37,487 nt of DNA, taken from positions 1 to 37,487 of the forward strand of contig PVWP01000015.1 of assembly GCA_003003925.1 (NCBI GenBank), written 5' to 3'. Shown piece after piece: positions 16,078-23,634 of the stretch; the first letter of the stretch is position 1, and the number at the start of each line of letters is the position of its first letter. The notes under the pieces were generated by a model. It was not told where the DNA came from. It worked only from the letters and a program-made list of their open reading frames with translations, and ran no database searches. The translations under genes were made by a program, and so were the position numbers. Source of the DNA: Aphanothece cf. minutissima CCALA 015. Lineage in GTDB: Bacteria; Cyanobacteriota; Cyanobacteriia; PCC-6307; Cyanobiaceae.

Positions 16078-17269
16078 GGGGGGGATCGTAGGAAGCGGTG
16101 AAGGGGAGCTCCGCGTTCATCGCCGTGATCGCCGCGTGCATCTCCCGGTTGGCGCCCGGCAGCCAGTCCCGCAGGATGGCGTCGAAGCGGGGGTCGTACC
16201 AGCGGTGCAGGCTGGCCCTGGGCTGGGCCACGAAGCCCCGGCGCCGCTTGTGGCTGCCGCCTGCGCCGGGATCGAAGCTCTCCAGGCCCCGCTCGATCGC
16301 CCAGGCGATCGGGGCGTAGTAGCAGACCTCGAAGTGCAGGTTGTCGAGCTCGATGTCGCTGCCCCAGTAGCGGCCCCAGAGGCCGGTGGCATCGTGCACG
16401 CAGAGCGACATGGCCAGGGGCTGCATCGGATCGCCCCGGTGGGCGCTGAACAGCACCAGGTGCTGGCGCAGGTCGGTGGCGGCCGCCTGGAAGAAGGATT
16501 CGGTGAGGTACTTGCTGCCCCAGGGCCCCCAGCGGCTGCAATGCTGCTCGTAGAAACGGTGCATGCGCTCCAGCAGGCGCGGCGGGATCGCCTCCCCCGC
16601 CAGGGGCGTGACGGTCAGGCCCGCCTCGGCCACGGAACGGCGTTCGCGGCGGATGTTGCGGCGCTGGTTGGCATTGAAGCTGGCCAGATAGGCCTCGAAG
16701 TCGGCATGGCCCGGGTTGCGCCATTCGCTCTGCTGGTTGATCCACAACGCGCAGCCGGCGGCCTCCGCCAGGGGCTGCCAGGCCGGATCCACATAGAGGA
16801 AGTTGCAGCTGAGGATCCCCTGGCGCCGGCAGAAGCCGTCGATCTCGGCCAGCATCCGCTGGGTGAGGGCCGCCCCATCCTCGCCAGGGGCCACATGGAA
16901 CCGGTAGCCCTGCACCGGGCTCACCGGGCTCATGCCGACGAGCTTGGGGTAGTAGCGCAGCCCGAGCTGGCCGGCGAGCTGGGCGAAGGACTGGTCGAAG
17001 ACGAATTCTCCGTAGCTGTGGCCCTTCAGGTACAGGGGCGCCAGGGCCACCAGCCGCTCGCCGCGCCAGAGGCCCAGATGGCAGGCCTGCCAGCCCTGGC
17101 GGGGCACGATGCTGCCGCTGGCCTCCAGATGGTGCAGCCAGCGCCAGCCGTAGAAGGGACGGTCGATCGCCGTGGTCGTGGCCTCCCCGGCACCACCCAC
17201 CAGGGCCTGCCACTGGTCTTCCGGGATCTCGCGCGTTGCCTGGTGCCAGCGGACTTGCAGCTCGGCCAT
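16040..17269 (-). CDS. FemAB-like / DUF482 acyltransferase (GNAT fold)
   Basis: 409 residues, matching the PF04339 (DUF482, COG3146) family of peptidoglycan-biosynthesis-like N-acyltransferases. Recognisable blocks are FYGWRWLHHLEASGS, PLYLKGHSYGEFVFDQSFAQLAGQLGLRYYPKLVGMSPVSPVQGYR, the NANQRRNIRRERR basic helix, and the C-terminal GRYWGSDIELDNLHFEVCYYAPIAWAIERGLESFDPGAGGSHK block, in which 'FxVCYYxxIxxxIxxGLxxFxxGAQGxHK' is the family signature. The acyl donor and acceptor are unknown. I use the ATG at 17269 rather than a TTG at 17281. It overlaps the DUF4346 gene downstream. Confidence 0.87.
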   Translation of the reverse strand: MAELQVRWHQATREIPEDQWQALVGGAGEATTTAIDRPFYGWRWLHHLEASGSIVPRQGWQACHLGLWRGERLVALAPLYLKGHSYGEFVFDQSFAQLAGQLGLRYYPKLVGMSPVSPVQGYRFHVAPGEDGAALTQRMLAEIDGFCRRQGILSCNFLYVDPAWQPLAEAAGCALWINQQSEWRNPGHADFEAYLASFNANQRRNIRRERRSVAEAGLTVTPLAGEAIPPRLLERMHRFYEQHCSRWGPWGSKYLTESFFQAAATDLRQHLVLFSAHRGDPMQPLAMSLCVHDATGLWGRYWGSDIELDNLHFEVCYYAPIAWAIERGLESFDPGAGGSHKRRRGFVAQPRASLHRWYDPRFDAILRDWLPGANREMHAAITAMNAELPFTASYDPPHAPRPDPPPEPG

Positions 17270-17349
17270 GGCCGCTGGCAACGCAGGGGGGACGGGGCAG
17301 GCGCAAAACTAACGGTTGATTCCCTGCGACCGAGCGTCCTTCCCCCGCC

Positions 17350-17787
17350 ATGGCCAAGTCCCTGCGGATCCTGATGCTCCTGACGGCCGCCGCGGCGCTG
17401 GTGGTGCCTCCAGCCCCCGCCCGGGCCGGACTGCTGCGGCCAGTGCTGATGCTGCTGCGTCCCCAGCTGGAGAACCAGCTGACCAGGGTCTGCGTGGAGA
17501 CGGTCTCGGCTGGCCGGGCCGACCTGGAGAAGAGCCTGCAGGATCCCTGTCGCAAGCTGGCGGTGCCCACTAGCAAGTGCCTGATCGAGGAGACCGACAA
17601 CAGTGGCCGCAGCCTGGGGGTGCTCACCGAGATGGTGAGCGGCCGCTTCGGCGATGACAGCGAAGAGGTGGTCAAGCGCTGCCTGGCCAGAATGTTCGGC
17701 CTGCCCACCGACAGCCTGCGGGACATGCCGCTGCGGGAGCTGGGCCGGCGTTTCGGCAGCTACGGCCTTCAGGAGGTCACGCCCTGA
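17350..17787 (+). CDS. Unknown small exported protein with conserved-looking cysteines
   Basis: 145 residues with a clean signal peptide (MAKSLRILMLLTAAAALVVPPAPARA, cleavage before GLLRP). The mature part is helical and hydrophilic and has cysteines in the segments TRVCVETV, DPCRKLA, SKCLIEE and KRCLARM. Four Cys in an exported protein could form two disulfides, consistent with the VKOR-thioredoxin enzyme encoded in this window, but that link is inference. I do not recognise a domain. Its 3' end overlaps the convergent RibD_C-like gene by 19 bases. Confidence 0.7.
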   Translation: MAKSLRILMLLTAAAALVVPPAPARAGLLRPVLMLLRPQLENQLTRVCVETVSAGRADLEKSLQDPCRKLAVPTSKCLIEETDNSGRSLGVLTEMVSGRFGDDSEEVVKRCLARMFGLPTDSLRDMPLRELGRRFGSYGLQEVTP

Positions 17788-18452
17788 GCCCCGGGCCGCC
17801 GCCAGCGCAGCAGCAGCTCCTCCCCCGGCAGCGCCCGGTGCTCCACCAGCTGCCAGCCCGTGCGGATCCCCGGAGCCACGCAGGCGTCGGCCGGCAGCCA
17901 GCCATGGGGCCCGCCCAGCAGGCGGGGGCAGATGGTGAGCTGGAGCTCATCGAGCAGGTCCTCGGCCGCCAGGGCCGCCGCCAGCTGGGCCCCGCCGAGC
18001 ACGGCAATGCGCCGCTGACCGAGGGCCGCCAGGGCCGCCAGGGCCCGGGGCCAGCCGTCCAGGGGCAGGTGACGCTCGAAGCCCTCGGCGGGGGCGTCGG
18101 GGGGCAGCGGGGCGGCCTGCAGCAGCCAGCGCTCCAGGGGCTGGCGAAAGAAGGGCAAAGCGGCAGGCAGCCGGCCGCTGCGGCTCACCGCGATGGCGAT
18201 CGGCTGGGCACTGCGGCCCTCTGAGCGGCGGGCCGCAAGCAGCCCTGGGCTGTGGATCAGGCAGGTGCTGCCGTGGCGCCGCAGGGTCTCGGCGCCCACC
18301 AGGACCGCATCGGCCCAGGCCAGGGCCTGCTCCAGCACCTGCCGGTCGGCGGCACCCCCCAGCTGGGCCGCCCCCCCTTCGGCGGGTGCCAGGCGGCCGT
18401 CGAGGCTCACCGCCAGAACAAGCCGCAGCTCCGGCGTTGCCGCCGGACTCAA
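17769..18452 (-). CDS. RibD_C-like (dihydrofolate-reductase fold) pyrimidine/pterin reductase
   Basis: 227 residues with the fold of the C-terminal reductase domain of RibD and bacterial DHFR-like proteins. It opens LRLVLAVSLDGRLAP, then ADAVLVGAETLRRHGST (NADPH/substrate loop), later RRIAVLGGAQLAAALAAEDLLDELQLTICPRLLGG (family motif 'GG..L...ll..gLvDEl.l.i.P.ll'). No deaminase domain precedes it, so it is a stand-alone reductase. The TTG start overlaps the stop of the double-PTPS gene (TTGA), implying translational coupling. That context suggests it acts on riboflavin-pathway or pterin intermediates; which one is not decidable here. Confidence 0.8.
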   Translation of the reverse strand: MSPAATPELRLVLAVSLDGRLAPAEGGAAQLGGAADRQVLEQALAWADAVLVGAETLRRHGSTCLIHSPGLLAARRSEGRSAQPIAIAVSRSGRLPAALPFFRQPLERWLLQAAPLPPDAPAEGFERHLPLDGWPRALAALAALGQRRIAVLGGAQLAAALAAEDLLDELQLTICPRLLGGPHGWLPADACVAPGIRTGWQLVEHRALPGEELLLRWRRPGAQGVTS

Positions 18453-19411
18453 ACGGCCGCGAGGGCTTCGAGGGCGGCGGGGACCATCTCCAGCTGGGGG
18501 GTCTCGGCGAAGACCTCGGCGGCGTTGTTGGGGCTCTCCTGCAGGCGCACCTTGTGCAGGCGGGCGCCGGTGGCGGCGATGGGGGCGCTGAGCAGGTCGG
18601 CGATGTGGAGGGCGATGTTCTCGGCGGTGGGAACGCAGCCGGCGAAGTGCTCCACGTCCTTGTTCAGGAAGGTGTGGTCGAAGGGCTCCACCACCAGGTC
18701 GTCCACCAGGCGCTGCAGCTCGGCCAGGTCGCAGACCATGCCGGTGCGGGCATCGATCGGACCCCGCACCGTGACATCGAGCAGGTAGTTGTGGCCGTGG
18801 CCGTGGGGGCGAGCGCACTTGCCGTAGATCGCCTCGTTCTCGCTCTGGCTGAGCTCGGGGCGGGCCAGGCGATGGGCCGCGGCGAAGTGGGTGCGGATCG
18901 AGAGGAAGGCTTCCATGGGATCGATGGTGGGACCGCAGAGCACGTCGGCCCAGAGGTTGGGGTGTTCGTGGAGGCGCAGGGCCACCAGGGGCAGATGGGG
19001 GGCCAGGCGCTGGCGGATCGCCTGCAGCAGGGCCTCGGTGGTGGGCAGCCGGCCCTCGGGGCGGGAGAGGTCGAACTCGGGCCAGACCTCGTTGAGGAAA
19101 CGGAAGTCGAGCGGCTCGGTCACCTCCCGCCGGATGGCGTGCTTGACGTCGGAGAGGTTGAGCACCATGCCGTCGGCGTCGAGCGGGCCGCCCATCGCCA
19201 CGGTGAGTTCATAGTTGTGGCCGTGGCCCGGAGCGAGGCTGCAGCGGCCGAAGCGGCGGGTGTTCTCAGCGTCGTCGAGTTCCGGCAGCCGGTAGAGGTG
19301 GCTGGCGCTGAAGGTCGCCCGGCGGGTGATCACGCAGGGGCGGCCACGCCCGTGGGCGGCGCGGGTGGGGGAGGGTGCCGCCGGAGGGGCGGTCAACCGG
19401 GTTGCGGTCAT
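18449..19411 (-). CDS. Tandem double-domain 6-pyruvoyl/6-carboxy-tetrahydropterin synthase (PTPS/QueD family)
   Basis: 320 residues with two consecutive PTPS domains. Domain 1 (about 30-160) has H38, C57 and the zinc pair H63/H65 (GHGHNY), but its catalytic Asp-His is D102-F103. Domain 2 (about 170-305) has the complete set: H180, C199, H205/H207, D245-H246 and E292. Single-domain homologues convert dihydroneopterin triphosphate to 6-pyruvoyl- or 6-carboxy-tetrahydropterin (biopterin-type pterins or queuosine). The GKC-x-x-P-x-GHGHNY context resembles eukaryotic PTPS. Starts at 19435 (ATG) or 19411 (ATG) are possible. It diverges from aroK and is coupled to the RibD_C-like gene. Confidence 0.88.
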   Translation of the reverse strand: MTATRLTAPPAAPSPTRAAHGRGRPCVITRRATFSASHLYRLPELDDAENTRRFGRCSLAPGHGHNYELTVAMGGPLDADGMVLNLSDVKHAIRREVTEPLDFRFLNEVWPEFDLSRPEGRLPTTEALLQAIRQRLAPHLPLVALRLHEHPNLWADVLCGPTIDPMEAFLSIRTHFAAAHRLARPELSQSENEAIYGKCARPHGHGHNYLLDVTVRGPIDARTGMVCDLAELQRLVDDLVVEPFDHTFLNKDVEHFAGCVPTAENIALHIADLLSAPIAATGARLHKVRLQESPNNAAEVFAETPQLEMVPAALEALAAV

Positions 19412-19474
19412 CGCCGAGGCCCAGGGGACGCCCATCCTAGAAACGGGGTCCGGACCGCCGCCGACCGCACACCC

Positions 19475-20122
19475 ATGGCCCCAGACGATGACGCCCTGCC
19501 CCGCCCCTCGCACCGGGACCTGGCCCGCCGTCTCGATGGCCTCAACATCTACCTGGTGGGGATGATGGGGGCCGGCAAGAGCGCCGTGGGACGCCCCCTG
19601 GCCGAGGCCCTCGGCTATCGCTTCATCGATGCCGACACCGCCCTGACGGAGGTGGCCGGCCGGCCGATCGCCGAGATCTTCGCCAGCGAAGGGGAGGACG
19701 CCTTCCGCGCCCTGGAGACCGCCGTGCTCAACGGCATCGCCAGCTGGCATTCCCTGGTGGTGGCCACCGGCGGCGGGGCGGTGACCCGGCCCGAGAACTG
19801 GGGTCACATGCGCCAGGGTCTGGTGGTGTGGCTCGACGCCCCGGCGGAGGAGCTGCTTCGCCGTCTGGCGGCCGACCCCACGCCCAGGCCCCTGCTGGAC
19901 GCTGCCGATCCCGCCGCCCGGCTGGAGGCGCTGCTGCACGACCGCCGGCCCCTCTACGCCCAGGCCGACCTGACGGTGGCCCAGCAGGGGGGTCTCCCGG
20001 CGGCGGTGGCCCTGCAGGTGCTGGAGGCCCTGCCCTCGGTGCTGCGCGACCCCACCCCGGCTCCCGCCGAGCCCGTCCGGCTGCAGGACGCGGACGGGCA
20101 GGCCCGCCCCTCGCTCAACTGA
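19475..20122 (+). CDS. aroK: Shikimate kinase
   Basis: 215 residues; phosphorylates shikimate at O3 with ATP in the chorismate pathway. The P-loop GMMGAGKS (29-36), the shikimate-binding FIDADTALTE region, the FRALE segment with its conserved Arg-Glu, the central TGGGAV loop, and the lid with RPLL and RRPLY are all present. It is slightly longer than single-domain bacterial AroK because of a Pro/Ala-rich C-terminal tail. The ATG at 19475 is about 63 bases from the divergent PTPS gene. Confidence 0.95.
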   Translation: MAPDDDALPRPSHRDLARRLDGLNIYLVGMMGAGKSAVGRPLAEALGYRFIDADTALTEVAGRPIAEIFASEGEDAFRALETAVLNGIASWHSLVVATGGGAVTRPENWGHMRQGLVVWLDAPAEELLRRLAADPTPRPLLDAADPAARLEALLHDRRPLYAQADLTVAQQGGLPAAVALQVLEALPSVLRDPTPAPAEPVRLQDADGQARPSLN

Positions 20123-20137
20123 GCGGCAGGCAGGCGC

Positions 20138-20422
20138 TCAGGCCGGCGGTTCCAGCCGCACGGCGAACCACTGGATCGCGCAGCCCGGCGCCAGCTCCAG
20201 TTCGCAGGCGGTGTCCAGCAGCCGGCCGGCCCGGGCCCCAGGATCGGCCAGGTCGGCGAGATCGGCCGGGGGCTCGGCCAGGGCCGCCAGGTGGCCGGCC
20301 AGCCAGTCCAGGGTCTCGGCGGCGCTGAGGATGCTTTCGCCCTTACCGGGCTCCAGCACCACGTAATGGTCGAGCTCCCGCAGCAGCGGATCGGACACGG
20401 CCAGAACAACGGCGGCCCCCAT
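20138..20422 (-). CDS. Chlororespiratory reduction 7 (CRR7)-like protein
   Basis: 94 residues. The pattern DHYVVLEPGKGESILSAAETLDWL...ARAGRLLDTACELELAPGCAIQWFAVRLE matches the CRR7 family (PF12095), with its typical 'D.fVvLE...e..L...ell..L' N-terminal half and 'LL.t.CEL...pg...QWya.RLE' ending. In plants CRR7 is needed for accumulation of the chloroplast NDH complex, and the cyanobacterial homologues are small soluble proteins of unproven role. ndhO elsewhere in the window confirms that an NDH-1 complex is present. It lies convergent to aroK with a 15-base gap. Confidence 0.78.
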   Translation of the reverse strand: MGAAVVLAVSDPLLRELDHYVVLEPGKGESILSAAETLDWLAGHLAALAEPPADLADLADPGARAGRLLDTACELELAPGCAIQWFAVRLEPPA

Positions 20423-20457
20423 CCTGGCGGGTGGTGGTCCGACTCCGGCGGGGATCC

Positions 20458-21177
20458 TCAGCCCCGACCCACGGCGGCATGCACCCGGTCGCGCCAGGCG
20501 AACAGGGGCTCCAGCACGGGGTTGTCGGCGATGCCCTCCACCCCGCGACCCGCCAGGGGGGCGCCGGCGCAGGCAGGGAACTTCAGCAGATAGAGCTGGG
20601 CCGCCACGGCGATGTCGGCCAGGGTGAGGCCATCCCCCTCCAGAAAGGGGCGTTCGCTGACCAGCAGGGCGAGCTGCTCGAGGCTGCGGTGCAGCTGCCG
20701 CACCTCACAGGGCCCGAGCAGGTCGCGCATCGCCTCGGTGGCAGAGCCGATCAGGCCGCCGGGCAGGGCCCCCACCAGATCCCGCAGGGGCGCCGGGGTG
20801 GCCTCGGGAAGCAGGGCGGCGCGCAGCACCGGATCGGTGGCGGCGGCCTGGAGCAGGGCCAGACGGGCGCCGCGGGCCAGGGCGGTGTCGGCCCAGTCCT
20901 CCAGCAGCAGCACCCGGGCGCGGGCGACCGGATCGGCCGGCAGCAAGGGCGGCTCCGGATGGCTGGCCTCCAGATGCAGGGCGATGGCCGTGGAATCGGC
21001 GATCACCTCGCCCCCATCCACCAGCACCGGCACCTGCCGCTGCCCGGAGAGACGGAACAACTCCAGCTGCCCCAGGCCGGGGGTCACCTCGATGATGGTG
21101 GCCTCGAGTCCCTTGCGGGCCAGGAGCAACCGCACCTTCTCGCAGAAGGCGGAATGTCTGAACTGATGCAGCTCCAT
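20458..21177 (-). CDS. Glutathione S-transferase family protein
   Basis: 239 residues. The N-terminal thioredoxin-like domain (MELHQFRHSAFCEKVRLLLARKGLEATIIEV...QVPVLVDGGEVIADSTAIALHLE) contains the active-site region with Ser/Cys (S9, C12) and the cis-Pro and E/D-S glutathione-contact motifs (VPVL, ADST). The C-terminal all-helical GST domain includes the N-capping box segment (LTLADIAVAAQLYLL). The substrate is unknown; close relatives act in detoxification or redox protection. The ATG at 21177 is used; the frame extends to 21228 without better support. Confidence 0.88.
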   Translation of the reverse strand: MELHQFRHSAFCEKVRLLLARKGLEATIIEVTPGLGQLELFRLSGQRQVPVLVDGGEVIADSTAIALHLEASHPEPPLLPADPVARARVLLLEDWADTALARGARLALLQAAATDPVLRAALLPEATPAPLRDLVGALPGGLIGSATEAMRDLLGPCEVRQLHRSLEQLALLVSERPFLEGDGLTLADIAVAAQLYLLKFPACAGAPLAGRGVEGIADNPVLEPLFAWRDRVHAAVGRG

Positions 21178-21252
21178 GGACCCTCCGGGCCGGCTGGGCG
21201 TGGCCCCGGGCGGCAGAGTAGCCAGCATCCGTCCAGGACCGTCGCCGAGGCC

Positions 21253-21459
21253 ATGAAGGACTTCTTCGTCAATGTGACGCGCTATCCGCGCTATCTGATC
21301 GCCTTCAGCCTGGGGGTGTTCAACTCGGTGTTCGAGCCCCTGGCCCGGCGCCGCAGCAACCCGGTCACGGCGGTGGCGCTGGTGGGCGCCCTGATCAGCG
21401 GACTGGTCAGCCTCACCCTGGTGCTGCGTGCCATGGTGCAGTCGGCACCGCTGTCGTAG
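21253..21459 (+). CDS. DUF751 small membrane protein
   Basis: 68 residues: [43 protein letters not shown]..., with two hydrophobic segments. The N-terminal 'F..NvtRYPRY.I...LGv....FEPL' and 'PVTA.ALvG' segments are the signature of DUF751 (Ycf33-like), conserved in cyanobacteria. Its function is unknown. It is two bases upstream of rbfA, so the two are probably one transcription unit. This gene-pair order is common in picocyanobacteria (from memory, not checked). Confidence 0.88.
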   Translation: MKDFFVNVTRYPRYLIAFSLGVFNSVFEPLARRRSNPVTAVALVGALISGLVSLTLVLRAMVQSAPLS

Positions 21460-21461
21460 TC

Positions 21462-21893
21462 ATGGCCCAGAGCCGACGGGTGGAACGGGTGGCGGCCCTG
21501 ATCCGCCGCGAGGTGAGCGAGCTGCTGATGAGCGGCATCAAGGACGAGCGGGTCCACCACGGCATGGTCAGCGTCACCAACGTGGAGGTGGCCGGCGACC
21601 TGCAGCACTGCCGGATCTTCGTGAGCATCTTCGGCAGCGCCGAGGATCGCGAGGTGGCCATGGCGGGGCTGCAGGCGGCCTCCGCCTACGTGAAGGGGGA
21701 GCTGGGCCGGCGCCTCAAGATGCGCCGCACCCCGGAGGTGGTGTTCGTCCTCGACCGGGGTCTGGAGAAGGGCAACACGGTGCTCGGACTGCTGCAGCGC
21801 CTGGAGACGGAGCGGCGCGGGCGGGAGGAGCCGCTGGCGGAGGCGGGCGAGGCGGATCCGGCGCCTGACACCGGCAGCGACGCCGACAGCTGA
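21462..21893 (+). CDS. rbfA: Ribosome-binding factor A
   Basis: 143 residues. The KH-like RbfA fold is recognisable from [50 protein letters not shown] and [24 protein letters not shown]. RbfA binds the 30S subunit near helix 1 of 16S rRNA and supports late maturation and cold growth. The C-terminal Glu/Ala-rich tail (about 120-143) is disordered, as is usual. It is tightly linked to DUF751 upstream (two-base gap) and GH3 downstream (eight-base gap). Confidence 0.95.
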   Translation: MAQSRRVERVAALIRREVSELLMSGIKDERVHHGMVSVTNVEVAGDLQHCRIFVSIFGSAEDREVAMAGLQAASAYVKGELGRRLKMRRTPEVVFVLDRGLEKGNTVLGLLQRLETERRGREEPLAEAGEADPAPDTGSDADS

Positions 21894-21901
21894 TCCCGCC
21901 C

Positions 21902-23581
21902 ATGGCTGACCTCCCCGATCCACCCCAGGCCCCCATCACGCCCCAGGCCCTGGATCGGCTGGCCGCCGAGCTGCTGGTGGTGCGCTGCAGCGGCCATCCC
22001 GCCGATGGCCAGCGGCGCTACCCCCGCTGGGAGCTGGACAACGCCGACCTGCGACGCCTGCTGGAGCGGGGCGTGGGCGGGGTGATCCTGCTGGGGGGCA
22101 GCGCCGCCGAACTGCGGCTGCGCACCCGCCAGCTGGAGGCCTGGGCCGGCGCACCGCTGCTGCTCTGCGCCGATGTGGAGGAGGGGGTGGGCCAGCGTTT
22201 CGAGGGGGCCAGCTGGCTGGTGCCGCCCCTGGCCCTGGCCCGGATCCATGCCGAAGATCCTTCCCAGGCAGTCGATCTGGCCCGGCGTTACGGCGCCTGC
22301 ACGGGCCGGGAGGCCCGCCAGCTGGGGCTCAACTGGGTGCTCGCCCCGGTCTGCGATGTCAACAACAACCCGGCCAACCCGGTGATCAACGTGCGGGCGT
22401 GGGGCGAGGACCCGGCCACCGCCGGGGCCCTGGCGGCCGCCTTCTGCCGCGGGGTCCAGGCCGAAGGCGTGCTGGCCTGCGCCAAGCACTTCCCCGGCCA
22501 CGGCGACACCGCCAGCGACTCCCACCTGGAGCTGCCCCTGATCCCCCATGGCCGCGGGCGCCTGGAGGCGGTGGAGCTGCCGCCCTTCCGGCAGGCCATC
22601 GCGGCGGAGGTGGCCGCGGTGATGACCGGCCACCTGCTGCTGCCGGCCTTCGACCCCGACCATCCGGCCACCCTGTCGCGGGCGGTGCTCACCGGGCTGC
22701 TGCGCCAGGAGCTCGGTTTCGAGGGGCTGGTCGTCACCGACGCCCTGGTGATGGAGGCGATCGCCGGCCGCTACGGCGCCTCGGAGGCCGCGGTGCTGGC
22801 CCTGGAAGCGGGGGCCGACCTGGTGCTGATGCCGGGGGACGCCGAGGGGGCGATCGACGCCATCGTGGCGGCGGTGGCCAGCGGCCGGCTGAGCCTGGAG
22901 CAACTGCAGGCCAGCCAGCGGCGGCGCCGCCGGGCCCTGGGGCGCTGCCTCGCCGAGCCCGACGCCGACCCCTTGGCCCCCCTGGGCGGCCTCAGCAACG
23001 GCCCCGCCCCCGCCGACCGGGCGCTGGCCCTGGAGCTGGTGCGGCGCAGCCTGGTGTCGCGGGGGCGGGGCCCGGTGCCCGGCGGCCCCGGGGTGAACCT
23101 GATCCGCCTCGACAACAGCCTGGCCTGCCCCTTCCTGACGGCGGGCGCCCCGGCCCTGGCCCTGCCGGCGGCCGCCGGATGGCGAACCTGCCTGATCGAC
23201 GGCCAGGGCCCCTCCCCCTGGAGCGGGGACGGGGAGGCCCCCCTGGCCCTGGAGCGGCTGGGCGAGGGGCCGGTGCTGCTGCAACTGTTCGTCCGCGGCA
23301 ACCCGTTCCGCGGCCGGGCCGACGGCCCGGATCCCTGGCCGGCGGTGATCCGCCAGCTCCAGGCCGCCGGCCGGCTGGCGGGCCTGGCCGTCTACGGCAG
23401 CCCCTATGCCTGGGAGTCCCTGGCCTCCCTTCTGGATCCGGCGGTGCCGGCCGCCTGGTCGCCGGGGCAGATGGCCCTGGCCCAGGGCGAACTCCTGGGC
23501 CGCCTCGGCTTCGGACCGCAGGGGGGGACCGCCGCCGCCCCTGCCCCCGGGGCCGCCGCTGCGGTGGACTTCACCGACTGA
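21902..23581 (+). CDS. Glycoside hydrolase family 3 protein, NagZ-like beta-N-acetylhexosaminidase
   Basis: 559 residues. The GH3 TIM-barrel (about 10-340) contains the NagZ loop KHFPGHGDTASDSH (195-208), which supplies the catalytic Asp/His dyad, and the nucleophile Asp in GLVVTDALVM (D280). NagZ enzymes release GlcNAc from muropeptides in peptidoglycan recycling. About 200 residues follow the barrel and include an Ala/Gly-rich second domain, making it longer than minimal NagZ (about 340 residues) and like other cyanobacterial GH3 proteins. No signal peptide is seen, consistent with cytosolic recycling. It follows rbfA by eight bases. Confidence 0.9.
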   Translation: MADLPDPPQAPITPQALDRLAAELLVVRCSGHPADGQRRYPRWELDNADLRRLLERGVGGVILLGGSAAELRLRTRQLEAWAGAPLLLCADVEEGVGQRFEGASWLVPPLALARIHAEDPSQAVDLARRYGACTGREARQLGLNWVLAPVCDVNNNPANPVINVRAWGEDPATAGALAAAFCRGVQAEGVLACAKHFPGHGDTASDSHLELPLIPHGRGRLEAVELPPFRQAIAAEVAAVMTGHLLLPAFDPDHPATLSRAVLTGLLRQELGFEGLVVTDALVMEAIAGRYGASEAAVLALEAGADLVLMPGDAEGAIDAIVAAVASGRLSLEQLQASQRRRRRALGRCLAEPDADPLAPLGGLSNGPAPADRALALELVRRSLVSRGRGPVPGGPGVNLIRLDNSLACPFLTAGAPALALPAAAGWRTCLIDGQGPSPWSGDGEAPLALERLGEGPVLLQLFVRGNPFRGRADGPDPWPAVIRQLQAAGRLAGLAVYGSPYAWESLASLLDPAVPAAWSPGQMALAQGELLGRLGFGPQGGTAAAPAPGAAAAVDFTD

Positions 23582-23634
23582 GCCCCCACCGACACCTAGC
23601 CTCCTGGCACGACCGTCCTGCCCCGCAGCGTCCG

